A stretch of 64,000 bases of DNA, from positions 558,001-622,000 of the forward strand of contig JAQPZY010001029.1 in NCBI GenBank assembly GCA_029931535.1, in the 5' to 3' direction. Every line of letters starts with the position of its first letter. Position 1 is the stretch's first letter. The translations under genes and the position numbers were made by a program. Positions 1 to 11,030 of the stretch are shown here, piece by piece. This DNA is from Margaritifera margaritifera (taxonomy: Eukaryota; Mollusca; Bivalvia; Unionida; Margaritiferidae). The notes beneath the pieces were generated by a model. The model worked only from the letters and a program-made list of their open reading frames with translations, had not been told where the DNA came from and searched no databases.

Positions 1-8
1 ACCCACGT

Positions 9-839
9 TCTGGAAAACCGTTGTTAGCATTTCCTGAGCAGAACGTGGCTGCTGTAAAGAAGACAAATGATGAAGATGCTCGATACACAGTGGAAGATAG
101 TTCTATTATCACTGGCATTATTTCGTCAGCTGTTTTAAAAATATTAAAGAACCCTTTTGAAGTTCAGAAAGGTTTGAACAATATGGACTCCGCGTTTGTT
201 GACGGCTGATCAAAAACAGACTCGGGTTGAAATCGCCAAACAGCTACTCTCCAAATATGAAAAGAGTGACCAGAGAAGTTGGAATGAGATTGGTACAGGT
301 GATGGAACATGCATTTACTTTTTTGAACCCAACTCAGCAAATCGCTCAACGCAATCCGACTGAGATTTTTATACGCATTATTTTTCGATGCAAACGGCCC
401 GGTCCTCCAGGCACATATGCCTGACTCGGCAAGTATCATGGAGATTTTTTATACCTCCAAAGTGTTACCAAAAGTTGTGAAACATAACCGAACCATCCGT
501 CCGCGCGCCGGTACCCGAGATATTCATCTACCGCATGATAACGCACCGGCTATTAAATCCGCCGTCGTGACAGATTTTCTGAAGGAGCACAGCATCCAGA
601 CTTTGCCATATCCTCCATACAGCCCTAATTTAGCTCCAAGTGATTTTTGGCTGAATCCCGTTATCAAAGATTCGCTGAGGGGCAGGCAATTTGAAAGCCA
701 CAATGCGGTTAGAAGTACAGTTTTCCAGTGTATGAACAACGTACCAAAAAGTGAATACAAATTGGCATTTAATAATTGAATAATCACACCGCGAAAATGT
801 GTAGAAGTGCATGGGGAGTACTTTGAGGGGATGCACTGA
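9..839 (+). pseudogene. mariner (DD34D) transposase, decayed, left end outside window
   Basis: Remnant of a Tc1/mariner-superfamily mariner transposase. In order: an SGKP linker after the helix-turn-helix region (9-20), ENVAAV-like text (36-60, frame 3), the TADQKQTRVEIAKQLL block (205-250, frame 1), a GDGT/IYFFEP block standing for the usual GDET (298-330, frame 1), then FFDANGPV through the catalytic core (381-779, frame 3). The second and third catalytic Asp are in HDNAPA (537-539) and PSDF (642-644), with exactly 34 residues between them, which defines DD34D mariner. Breaks: a frameshift near 175-183, a stop at 361 together with loss of roughly 25-30 residues before FFDANG, and TGA at 777-779 where family members have Trp. 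The frame then stays open through HGEYFEGM to TGA at 837-839. It cannot encode an active enzyme. The N-terminal HTH part and the 5' terminal repeat lie left of the window. Confidence 0.9.
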
Positions 840-845
840 CGTATC

Positions 846-1440
846 TAAATCAAATTGATGTATGTGAAGTGTGTCTAGTAGTGTTTGGATCAAATTGATT
901 TTATGTGGGGTATGTGTGTGGATCACATTGATTTCATGTGAAGTATGTCTAGTAGTGTTTGGATCACATTTATTTTTTGTGGAGTATGTGTGTGGATCAC
1001 ATTGATTTTATGTGGAGTATGTATAGTAGTGCTTGGATCACATTGCTTTATGTGGATTATGTGTGTGGATCACATTTAATTTTTGTGGAGTATGTAAAGT
1101 AGCGTGTGGATCAAATTGATGTATGTGGAGTATGTCAAACAGTGTGTGGATAAAATTTATGTATGTGGAGTATGTTTAGTAGTGTTTGGATCACATTGAT
1201 TTTGAGTGGAGTATGTCTAGTAGTGTTTGGATCACATTGATTTTATGGAGTATGTCTAGTAGTGTTTGGATCACATTGCTTTATGTGGAGTGTGTGTGTG
1301 TGGATCACATTGATTTTTTGTGGAGTATGTAAAGTAGCGTGTGGATCAAATTCATGTATTTGGAGTATGTCAAACAGTGTGTGGATCAAGATTATTTATA
1401 CTGAGTATATCAAGTAGTGTTTGGATCACATTGATTTATG
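846..1440. repeat. minisatellite, ~31-42 bp units
   Basis: About 15 imperfect copies of a unit built on 'TTTGGATCACATTGATTTTA', 'TGTGGAGTATG' and 'TCTAGTAGTG'. Long units (~41 bp) carry the CTAGTAGTG piece and short ones (~31 bp) replace it with GTG. The array starts within 10 bp of the mariner stop codon, so it may be in or next to the element's 3' end. Confidence 0.9.
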
Positions 1441-1845
1441 AACCATTTCTTATGATGTCCTTATTCATGTCATTTCTTAGTACCGATATTCTTTCATCTC
1501 TGGAAACCTATGTGTGATCATTACCATTACCACTTTGGGACAGATAACGGAATCGATCACACGTGAATTTGTGATATGTTTTGCACATTAATGCAATTTT
1601 TTCGCTCGATTTACCACTACGCCATCATGCTCTTAGTTTATGGAAATAAATTTTTACTGGCTAATTTTACGAATCTAATTTACTTTCAGCTGTTCGGTGG
1701 GAAGAAAAATCAATACAACAATATTGCATGGCACGAGAGTTAGTTGATATTATGGCAAGATAGAGCAAGAGAAAATAACATCTAGGGCATAAGGCTAAAA
1801 AGCAGTTTCAGAAAGGTATCTTTCGTTTCCCTTTTTCGTTTCCAG

Positions 1846-1938
1846 TCGGTGGTACGACGTTTCCAGACAGTGGTACAACTTATATCAGATGGGGTAGAAC
1901 TGTTTGTCCTGGAAATGGCACAGAGTTGGTATATAAAG
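1846..1938 (+). CDS. short-chain collagen C4-like protein, penultimate exon
   Basis: Internal exon of a secreted short-chain collagen C4-like protein, a family abundant in bivalves and sponges. A pyrimidine-rich acceptor ends at AG 1844-1845 and a GTAAAA donor starts at 1939. In the frame set by codons beginning at 1848 it reads GGTTF...SGTTYIRWGRTVCPG...ELVYKG, containing the family's TYVRWGRTTCP-type signature with its Cys. The last codon is split after one base (phase 1) and joins in frame to the exon at 2890. A second AG at 1865-1866 could serve as an alternative acceptor. The collagen Gly-X-Y exons and signal peptide are not visible and should lie upstream, beyond the mariner remnant. 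The exon is too short to appear as an open reading frame on its own. Confidence 0.72.
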
Positions 1939-2889
1939 GTAAAATGAATGGCAACGCCATTGTGGACGAAAATGGCGTTTACTAATATAAGATTCTCAAT
2001 ATCAGAAAATGATTTTCTACTATTAGAAAATTGGTTAAGCTTAATAATATAAAATGATTATGATTTTCCAATATTAGAAAATCATTTTCTAATACAAGAC
2101 AAAAAGACGCATTTTCTACTATTAGGAAATGATATAGAAAACTACTTTAAATATTAGAAAATGATTTCTTCCAGTAGAATTGATCTGTAATTATTGAAAA
2201 ATTATTATCTAATATTAGAAAATCTGTACCATTTGCACAGAGTTGAACTAATAATAATTTCATACATACAAGAAAACTTACATTATCTTCATTTAGCACT
2301 ACATCAGTACCCCCAGGTCTTTTTTTTTTTTTTCTTCTGTAAGCATTTAACTGTGTTTTGCATCATTTAAAAATGAGCAAAATGAAGTGGTAAACAATTT
2401 CACCGTGTCGCATGGGCAATCGGTAATTTAGTACATAATGTCGCATATGTAATCTGGATAGCATTGTCAACTTTTTAAAAATTCAGCGTTCTGCAATTTT
2501 CTCGTGTCATCTTCCCCATTCATTTAAAACATTTTAGGACTGAAGTGACGCCCAGATTTGAATGTCACATTAACGTGTAGGTGTAGCCACCGCTGAAAAG
2601 CATCACAGTTTATTATAGTGCCCATTGCGAGGTAGCATCCAGTGGTAAAGGGTAGACGAACTATGTTCCTATATAGATTCAAGTACGTAGTTTTTTGGAA
2701 TTTAAGATTAGAACTCAATCAGAAACCGCTTCTCCAGACGGTGTAACGTGTAGTTTCGCCCTTTTGGTTCTCTTGTTCAAATATTAGAGAGCCAGTCTAG
2801 AAATCTTATAGTATAGTAACGCCATCTAGCAAAAGATGATAAGAGATGACGAGTTTCATTAGAATATAATGTATTGAATTAATTTTCAG
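1939..2889 (+). other. intron of the collagen C4-like gene
   Basis: 951-bp AT-rich intron bounded by GT (1939-1940) and AG (2888-2889). It holds the TATTAGAAAAT palindrome cluster (1985-2230) and a poly(T) run near 2320-2333; no coding sequence is recognised in it. Confidence 0.65.
1985..2230. repeat. cluster of TATTAGAAAAT / ATTTTCTAATA inverted motifs
   Basis: The 11-mer TATTAGAAAAT and its reverse complement occur repeatedly with small changes in about 245 bp. The best copy is a perfect palindrome with 11-bp arms and a 1-base centre at 2072-2094. The rest are partial hairpins in the same text. It lies inside the collagen-like intron. Confidence 0.8.
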
Positions 2890-3380
2890 GATATATGGCT
2901 GGCTCCGAAAACAACCAGACGGGATATGGAACAAACCATCTTTGCCTACCAGAAGATCCAACATGGGCCAAGTATCAAGACGGAACACACGTTCATCAAT
3001 ACAGAGCTCATGTACATGGTACAGAATATGAGATAGGTGTGGGCACTGACTACAATCCTTTCTCGCGTGGAATTGTTGAGAATAATGTTCCATGTGCTGT
3101 TTGCCGAACCACTCGTTCCTCTTCGATTATGGTCCCCGGGAGAACAAATTGCTACTCCGGATGGACGGATGAATATTCGGGTTACCTGGTCTCAAACTAT
3201 TGACCTCATGCGGCGCCGACAGAGTATGTATGTTTGGACGGCGACCCGGAATCTATTGTACGTGGCAATTCTAACCAAACTGGTCACCTGATATACCTGG
3301 TGGATGTCAAATGTGGCTCGTTGCCATGTCCACCATACGTCAATGGGCGGGAACTAGCATGTGTCATTTGCTCTAAATAA
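2890..3380 (+). CDS. short-chain collagen C4-like protein, last exon with in-frame TGA
   Basis: Terminal exon following acceptor TTTTCAG (ends 2889), with phase matching the exon at 1846-1938. It reads GYMAGS..., NHLCLPEDPTW, HGTEYEI, NPFSRG, VPCAVC, MVPGRTNCYSGW and EYSGYLV. An in-frame TGA lies at 3201-3203. The same frame then continues open for 58 codons with the rest of the family signature (TEYVCLDGDPE, KCGSLPCPPYVNGRE, ACVIC) to TAA at 3378-3380. The normal C-terminal half is therefore present but cut off by one nonsense codon. Either this is a recent pseudogene or null allele, a truncated product of about 100 residues from this exon, or a base-call error. A possible poly(A) signal ATTAAA lies at 3488-3493. 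The protein is expected to be extracellular and disulfide-rich; its exact role (matrix or immune) is not established here. Confidence 0.8.
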
Positions 3381-3703
3381 TCAATATGCTTCTTTGCCGT
3401 TACCTTGAAAACTGATCTCCCTTACCCAGATCACGAGTGCGTAAGGTTTTGTTTGTATTGTTTTAAACATATTTTTATTGTCATTTAATTAAACAGTAAT
3501 GTGCTGGACACGAGTTAACTAACTTATTTAGGTCCGTTCCCAAAACATACAAAAATGTTCCAAAGATGACATTAATATTACACAAACTTCAGCACATCTG
3601 AAAAGTAGGTAAAAATTACATTTATCAAAGACATAAAATTTCAAAGCAAAAACGAAACAAACATGCATGTATAATTAAGCAAATCAATAATTAAATAATA
3701 CAT

Positions 3704-3706
<3 letters not shown>

Positions 3707-3771
<65 letters not shown>
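3707..3771. repeat. (AG)n microsatellite
   Basis: Uninterrupted GA/AG dinucleotide run of about 65 bp. Confidence 0.98.
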
Positions 3772-3772
<1 letters not shown>

Positions 3773-3884
3773 CATTTTACTAGTTATAGCCACTAATGTA
3801 CATTTTAGTTATCTCGGGTTGGGGCATTACTTGGCTTATAATTTTAAGTACTAAAATCGTGTAGTTTCGTGTTTATATGTCTCA

Positions 3885-4062
3885 TGGTTGACTGGTTGGC
3901 TTAACGGCACTTTTAACACATTATTTGGCTATATCTTGCCCAGCAAACGGGAGCAAAGTGTCTTTCCTAAAGGACATACCGAGGCAGTCGACCTGTGCTA
4001 GCATGGGCGGGTATCAAACGCGCGACCTAGGGATTAAAGGTCTGACTCTCTACCAGATATTT
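3885..4062 (-). mobile_element. degenerate V-type tRNA-derived SINE
   Basis: Read on the - strand, a box B-like CGTTTGATACCCG is followed by 'GTCCTTTAGGAAAGACACTT', a diverged copy of the central 'GTCCTTGGGCAAGGCACTTT' block shared by the other SINEs in this window. Its tail reads GTTAAGCCAACC. Box A is poorly kept. Confidence 0.6.
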
Positions 4063-4435
4063 TTCTGAACAATTAGGAATAGTGCAGAGTATGTTTCGTT
4101 ATTTAGGCCGACTCCACCTTTGAGATATACATCGGGCGTTACATAAAAAGTGAGTTGAAAGATAAAAAGAAAAAGCTGTAATCTTTGCTTATTAAGGAAC
4201 AACAGAAGAAAAAAAAAAAGATCAACATTCTCGTTATCGCAAACATATGTACATCGCAGAGAAATAACAAAATTTACTCTATAAAATTCGAAATTGAGAG
4301 GCCTACATGCATGTCTAAGTTTAGTGTATATGATATTAAGGCGACGTTTGGCAATATCATAATACGGTTGTGGCCTGTGAATAAGACTATATCATCATTT
4401 TTGAAAATAGTTATATTGGAAGCGTTTTGGACATC

Positions 4436-4438
<3 letters not shown>

Positions 4439-4506
<68 letters not shown>
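4439..4506. repeat. (AG)n microsatellite
   Basis: About 68 bp of uninterrupted AG repeat. Long open frames across it are low-complexity artefacts. Confidence 0.98.
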
Positions 4507-4507
<1 letters not shown>

Positions 4508-4684
4508 AATCGTAGATGGGGAAAAAAGACGTCTAAAAAAATGTGAAGTCTGGCTGAGATCGGTGTGATGCTTTACGAGTTGCATAGTCAATAAGTATAT
4601 GCCTAATATCTCCTTTATGGAAGAATATCGCTTAAATAATTTGGCACTTAATTATTTATAATCGAATGGATGAATCATAATCTT

Positions 4685-5655
4685 TTAATTTTTTTTCTTT
4701 TCTTTCTGTAAGAGCTTCCCAACTAGTTTCCGTATAAAGAAAATTTCTAGAACAATAAACTGGTAGACCTTTAACGATTCGTGCAGCTTCCATTTGAATT
4801 TTTTCCAGTCTTTCGGAATCTTATTTTGAGCATTTATCGCAAACTTCACAAGCATGTTGTAAACTTGGACGTATGAATAGTGTATAGAGTTTAGCTACAG
4901 TTATTCTATTAAAAGTGTTTTCGATGTGTGCAACATAGATAAATATTTTGATGCGTTCTAAATAATTTTACTCATCTGACTGGTCCATTTAGCATCAGAA
5001 GATAATGTTAGCCCTAGGTGTCTATGACTTTAGCTGGAAGATAGTTGATACTATCAACAACAGCAACAAAAAGTAAGAAAGGAAGATTAGTTTCCCGTTT
5101 GTAATTAATATAATGTCAGCTTTAAAAGGATTAAAAGTACCAAGCCAATCTTTTAGGCATCCATCACATTTGCAAGATCATTGTTTACAATACTTTGTAT
5201 TTGTACAGGATCTGATGAAGAAGTTCCAGTCGAGATATCATCCACAAATAAGCTTTCAAGAGAGTTCAAATTGTCTGCAATATCGTGGATATAAGTAAGA
5301 AATTGTAAAGGGTCTAACACGGAACCTTGGGGAGTCCCAGAGGTTAGGTGACATTTTGTTTTTGCTAATGAATTTCAATAGAAGACTCTCTGGTAGTTTT
5401 CAATCCATGATAGATATTTTCCAGTAATTCCATATTTGTTTAAGTTTATAAACTGACCCTATTATCCATATTCTATCAAAATTTTTACTGGCATCAAGGA
5501 ACGTTAAACAGATTATATTTCGTTTGAATCCAGAGGACAAGATATTTTATGATGATGTTCAAGCAGTTGAGATAAGTTGTTAATCGACCAGGAATAAATA
5601 AGGACTGATATTTATATAACAAGTCATTTGGTTCAAAAATATAGATTCCTCAATA
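4685..5655 (-). pseudogene. LINE reverse transcriptase, 3' part, decayed
   Basis: Remnant of a non-LTR retrotransposon ORF2, Jockey/CR1/RTE-like in style. On the - strand the RT motifs appear in order in shifting frames: a FIPGRST-like block (~5600), FLDASKNFDRIW (motif A, ~5470-5500), TSGTPQGSVLDP (motif B, plus positions ~5310-5345), LFVDDIS in place of FADD (motif C, ~5233-5255), then HRHLGLTLSSDAKW (~4985-5035) and KIQMEAARIVKGLP, ending in TSWEAL (~4700-4790). The last blocks belong to the conserved thumb/C-terminal part seen in many molluscan LINEs. Stops and frameshifts interrupt every segment. No endonuclease domain, 5' end or poly(A) tail was identified, so the copy is 5'-truncated, as is usual for LINEs. 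Confidence 0.85.
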
Positions 5656-5732
5656 TAATTATTTCAAAATTCTTGGGCACACGACTCAATTGAGAATTTG
5701 ATATTAATTAGATTATAGTTTTATGTCGCATT

Positions 5733-5815
5733 TCCAGGGTTCGTCCTCCACCAAATATACTGGTCACCATGTATAGCCTATCATGTGCTGCGAAATGGCG
5801 TTAAACTTCACAAAA
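5733..5815 (+). mobile_element. SINE 3' fragment, same family as 15040-15282
   Basis: 'TCCTCCACCAAATATACTGG' and 'CCATGTATAGCCTATCATG' match, in the opposite orientation, the 3' half of the SINE at 15040-15282. The tRNA-like head is absent. Confidence 0.75.
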
Positions 5816-7070
5816 CCAATCATTTCCTATAAATTGCCAATGCGTGCTTGGTTCCACTGCGAACAGAAAACATAGGCTTCATGAGATATATTAAATAATA
5901 TTGATAAGGGCACATAAATTGCTAGTTGCTGTGCATACATATAATAACAGTTAGACCACTGATATCTTAATGTTTTTTTACAACCCGTATAGTGCGAGGA
6001 ATCAATAAAAAAACAAAGTATGACCCATTCTAGCCCAGCAAGATATGGGTCATTTTGAAGATCAAAATTAAAAATCACTGGATCACTGATATTCTTATGA
6101 ATCACTATCTTGCACAGGGACACAACAGCATTAAAAGTCAAAATTAAAATTATTAAGACCAGACAGACTCGAGGATATTATTTCACAAATAAAAACGTCG
6201 ACCAGTCAGACTAAGAGACAGGTATCGAACACTAATTTTACATTTTTATACACATAAATAATGGTACAAAACTACACTATATTAAATTCAACAGTTTTCA
6301 GATATGAGGTGCAAATATTTAACGAATTTATCACGAAAACATCAATGTTGGTATCTAGAGATAATGCTTTTTGCTTACAAGTTTGAACAGAACAAAAGTG
6401 TGGTCAAAGATAGTTGTGTTGAAAAATATAATTTAAGTTAATAAAGTGTTAATTGTTGATTTCAAATATCAAAACAAACAAAATAAATACTTTATAAAAG
6501 ATGCAGACTATTTTCAATGATGATAACGTTGAAATAAGCAACGTGTTCCTGATAGGTAGATGATTGAAACAATACCGTATAAGGAGGAATAAAATATGTG
6601 TATGGTCTAAGTAAATATACAAATTTTCATTCGGCTACATTTTCAATGCAATTTGAAGATATCGTAAACATTATACGATCAATATACAACGGTTCAACTA
6701 AAGCTGAGAGAGAATTTATAGAGAACAAAGTTTGATTTGAAACAACACATGGTGATTCAGTATATGAAGCAATTGTTGCACAGTTAAACTTAGAAATGGC
6801 AAAGTTTTACAGAAAATTTGAAATTATTCACACGTTTGACAGGATTGAAGAAACGTAGCAAATTAATTTATATAAATTTACTTCTTTTAGACAATCGTCC
6901 TGTTGGGTTGTTGATAAAACCAAAATAAAGAGTATTATCTGGATGTTAATTTTTTTTTAAAAAATGCCCGACAAAGAACAGTATTTAAAACATCTTTACT
7001 ACGATCCCAATTTCCAATTGCTTACACAATAACTCAACAGTCTACCTACATATTAAACAAACAAGCAAAA
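5816..7070. other. AT-rich stretch with no firm gene; left flank of the Polinton
   Basis: No family is recognised. A broken + strand frame at about 6600-6860 (with text such as YEAIVAQLNLEMAKFYRKFE) may be a further relic of the Polinton, but nothing identifies it. The Polinton's left terminal inverted repeat was looked for here and not found by eye. Confidence 0.5.
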
Positions 7071-7074
7071 AAAA

Positions 7075-7992
7075 AAGAAAAAAAGATTTTCCATTTAAAG
7101 AGTCTGTCAGTCACGAAGATGATCAGTAGTAGGCAGACATTGTTAACATGCGAACATACGAAAAAAAGCAGTGGATACAAATACATTTTGACAGTGACAG
7201 AGATTTTTTCGAAATACTCTTTGGGCTGCAAAAATGAAAACAAAAAAGGAAGGATTATATACACGATGTTTTATATAATATTCAAAGAGAAAAAGCCCGA
7301 AAAGAGATAGTTTCATGAAGGAAAAGAACAGAGTTTTAGAACAGAAAAGTTAGGATTTGTCCGGAATTGAAAATATTATATACTTTTCAACTTACTCAGA
7401 CAAACAAAAAGCATATGTAATGGAAAGGTTTAACAGAATCCTAAAGACTAGACTGAAATGTGGAAGTGTTTCACTCAAAATGAAACCAGAAGATGGGTTG
7501 GCGTTTCTCCAAAGTCAATTGGTTACAATAACACTGACCACAGATCAACAGACATTACTCCGTTAGAAGAAAGCCAGAGGAAAAAGAAAAAACAGATCAA
7601 AAGTATGAATCAACCTATCGGTTATCTGACAAGTGATACATTTGGAAAACTTGTATTAAAATTGATGCGACGGTTAGAATTTCCAAATATAAAAGAAGTT
7701 TTGAAATGGGCTACCCTCATTATTTAGCAATGAAATATTGAAAATCAGGCAAGTAATTTAAGGCGATCCAGTCATTTACAAATTGGAAGAGTTGAAGGGA
7801 GAGTATATAGATGGCATGTTTTACGAAGAAGTATCATCTCTATACAGCAAATATGGTGACATATACAAAGTTGAAAATATTTTAAAACAAAACAGCAAAA
7901 TGTATGTACCTGTTGAATGGAATGGATATGATGAAATGTTAAACAGTTGGAAGCCAGCTGTTGGAAACCAGCTGAAAATAGTATGCCATTAA
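7075..7992 (+). pseudogene. Polinton integrase (retrovirus-type) with C-terminal chromodomain, decayed
   Basis: DDE integrase that would join the element ends to host DNA in the nucleus. GYKYILTVTEIFSKYSLG (~7168-7221) matches the block after the first catalytic Asp. The Asp block just before it (QADLVDM in relatives) is not preserved. YFSTYSDKQKAYVMERFNR (~7381-7437) contains the expected catalytic Glu. MWKCFTQNETRRW and YNNTDHRSTDITP follow in another frame (7458-7563), so there is a frameshift near 7455. DGMFYEEVSSLY leads into a chromodomain (DIYKVENILK...PVEWNGYDEMLNSWKP, ~7858-7956), with the aromatic and W-SW positions still visible. Length and order fit Polinton integrases. At least two frameshifts and several stops make it non-functional. 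Confidence 0.88.
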
Positions 7993-8058
7993 AATAAATG
8001 ATGTACGAAAAGTACACATCTCTTCCAGACACAATGTGTCAAATGAACACGTCTTCTC

Positions 8059-8059
<1 letters not shown>

Positions 8060-8139
<80 letters not shown>
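8060..8139. repeat. (GA)n microsatellite
   Basis: About 80 bp of perfect GA repeat, 70 bp after the integrase remnant ends. The AG-frame peptide of alternating Arg/Glu is an artefact. Confidence 0.98.
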
Positions 8140-8140
<1 letters not shown>

Positions 8141-10920
8141 AGAATACATAGAAACTTTGAGTTTTTGAAATTTAAGCAGTTCCTAGAATGCGATATATAT
8201 GGGGAAAAAACAGCGCATTAGAGCATGAAGGAATTAAGACATGCATGCTATGTAAAATATCAGAGAGAAAAAAAGAAAGTATATCCGAAAACATCACGGG
8301 AAAGCAACAAACTGGTACACATGAAAAGGGCAAATACGGCGACTACGATCTACACGATGTTCTAGTAGAGTAAATGAATGATATTACAGAAGAAATAAAA
8401 ATAGGTAACATCCAAAAATACGAAGCTGATACCAGCTATACCTAAAAAGAAGCTTGAAAAACAGACATAATATCAAAGACTACAAGCTAGCCCATGAGAT
8501 TTGGAACTAAATGAAGGGCAATTTAAATCCCTTAAACGTTGATGCAATCATTGAGACATTTAAACTTATCTAAAATTTATTGAAACAAAGATACAACAAC
8601 TACACCATAAATTATGCATTCTTTTTTACTCTAATTTGCAACATTAGCAATTTCAATGCATCTATAAAACCTTCTGTCAGAAAGAATTACCATAAAAGTC
8701 GCAAAAATCAGTTAACATGGCAAGAGTTTTTACACTACATGAATGAAGTAAAATAGGCTGCGCCTTATACTGTGTATAGATATACAGATTGTAAAGGTAC
8801 AATATTTTTTTAAGAATATTAATTTGACATCTTGTCGGAACTGAAATTAAACGTTAGAAATAAATCGTACATACAATATTGGAGATACAATCAGTTTTAA
8901 AATGTTACAAATGCAACAAAGAAAAACGGATGGAGAAAATGGCAATACAAAATACATAGTACCAGAGATGTCAAGATTGCGTAAAATCAATGTGATGGTA
9001 TTAGAGTGGAAGAAATGCAAAGATTATAGAGAGAAATCAACACAAAATTACATGTGAATGTGGAAATGTAAAAAAAAAGACTCATTGTACTTGCATAAGA
9101 AAAGTCAATTTTTGCCTTAATTTTATGATACATAAATAGAATGCACCAGGTGCATTTGGTAGACAAGTATTTAAATAGATCTTTTAGTTGAAATTGATGA
9201 TGACTTATATAGTTTGGAAAACACTAAAATAATCTCCTGTTTGTATCGATGGAAAATATTTACGATACTGGAGATCATTCACATGGCGTGGGACCGAATG
9301 GTAAGAAAATTTTTTTGGTACGAAATGCAGAACCTCTAGATGTACAATTAGCAACTCCACTATCAGAGCTAGAATGGATTTAAGAGTTAATAACTGATTA
9401 GTACTGCACCTGATCCATGCCAAGCTTGTATGTTTGATCATTCTGTTGATGCTAATATTAGCAAGCGATTTGATAATGAAATAGACATTTACTGCACTGA
9501 GATTCAAATTTTCACATACAAACCATGAAACATTTTTTTATTACTACACTTTAAAATTTGACAATGGTGACTCTGTGAACAGATATAGAGCACAGTGTGA
9601 CATGAGATCTTCGCAGAATCAAATTAAACTAGATAGCACCATATGTTTGTGGAATTTCCTACTGGCATTTACGAAACTTGTGTTCCAAATTTGTGTACGG
9701 GTTTCATGCTTACTTTGAAATGAAAAAAGCCTCATGTCTGAATGTAAAATACATTTACCAGGTCAAGCTACTGTTAATCCTGTTAATAAGGAAATATACA
9801 CGAATCAATTTAATTTGATCTGCAACAATCTTAACATTCAACCACATCCAGATTTAAGATTTAGCAAGGGCAAATTATTTGTAAAAAGTCAATGATGATG
9901 ATATATATTAATGGCAAAAAGGAGATCCAAACGACTATGACAGAAATAGAGGATATTTACGTTTTATTAGTAGGTATAAGGAAATATTTCACAAAAGAAG
10001 TGGAAACATTGTATAATCACAAGTGGCGAAGGTAGTTTTCTTGTTATTATATATTTTTAAAGGCAAAAATCGTGAATTTCCTTTTGTTATTTTTCTCTCG
10101 ATTCTGTGCCAAGGCGATTAACATCTGCATTACTACATCGATAAAAACAAGTTCCGAAATTATACAGTACTTTTAAGACAACGACTTTTACAAATTTTGC
10201 TCTCACATATAATGCTTTAGATTGTGTATTTTGTGAAATTAATGGCTTTTTTTAAATGAAAACATTTTTATTTTTGTTAACACAATTCTTGCGCGGATTG
10301 ATACAGAGACCATTGGTTGGGTGAGGATAGTGTAGAAACATCATAGAGTGATCATATCCAACAGACTTAAGGGTGTAACATCTTTAAACAAAAGATTTTA
10401 ATAATCCTTAGTTCACTTGTAAGGATTTTGGATCTTTATTTTCTTTATTTTTGTGTTGAATCGTGAATTGTTTGACACTCGAAAGCTTGCAGTCTAGTTC
10501 AGTAACAGACGCTGGACCCAATTTTCGATTGTCACTTGATTTCGGTTTGCAATAAACACTCATCTATCCCCGATTTCTCCATCGTTTTCAAACATGATTA
10601 TGATTGTAATGAGAGTTACAAACGACTTTATTACTATATTTAATCAAGAGTTTTTACTTACTAAAAATGTGTATTTTATGTCGTGGAGTGTAATCTGGTA
10701 TACGATACTGTATGGGTGACACATAGTATCGAATAAGAACAGGTCATGTAAGTTCAGTAACTGATCATTGGCATGATTTATGTAGAAAAGTAATTATGAA
10801 CAAGTTAATACCGAAAGCCTACTTTGTGTTGGTTGGAGCATTTCTTGATGGCGCCTCCTCATTGATTACATAAATCCTAGAGGGTCTACATTCTTGACAT
10901 AATTTAATGTCTGTTCATCA
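8140..10920 (+). other. unassigned Polinton interior, broken frames
   Basis: AT-rich DNA with many short + strand frames and no recognised family. Pieces that read as plausible protein are at ~8165-8370 (ending LHDVLVE), ~9640-9715 (FVEFPTGIYETCVPN) and ~9760-9895 (GQATVNPVNKEIYTNQFN). By position between integrase and ATPase this is where Polinton capsid and protease genes would be expected, but no capsid or adenain-like protease motif was seen, so that is only inference. Confidence 0.45.
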
Positions 10921-10921
10921 T

Positions 10922-10925
<4 letters not shown>

Positions 10926-10986
<61 letters not shown>

Positions 10987-11030
10987 AGAGAGAGAGAGAC
11001 AGAGACAGAGAGAGAGACAGACAGACAGAG
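10926..11030. repeat. (GA)n microsatellite grading into GA-rich imperfect repeat
   Basis: Perfect GA to about 10979, then AGAGAAAG and AGACAGAC variants to about 11030. Confidence 0.95.

Noticed and set aside
840..1440. CRISPR-like array
   Set aside because: Units are directly adjacent and vary throughout, with no unique spacers; it is a minisatellite in eukaryotic DNA. The same holds for the arrays at 24.7 and 45.3 kb.
3201..3203. TGA as a selenocysteine codon in the collagen-like exon
   Set aside because: The family has no Cys/Sec at this position and no SECIS-like hairpin was seen just downstream; nonsense or error is simpler.
4185..4591. Open frames through (AG)n tracts here and at 8036-8221 and 10907-11095
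   Set aside because: Alternating Arg/Glu or Ser/Leu peptides from dinucleotide repeats, with no other coding features.
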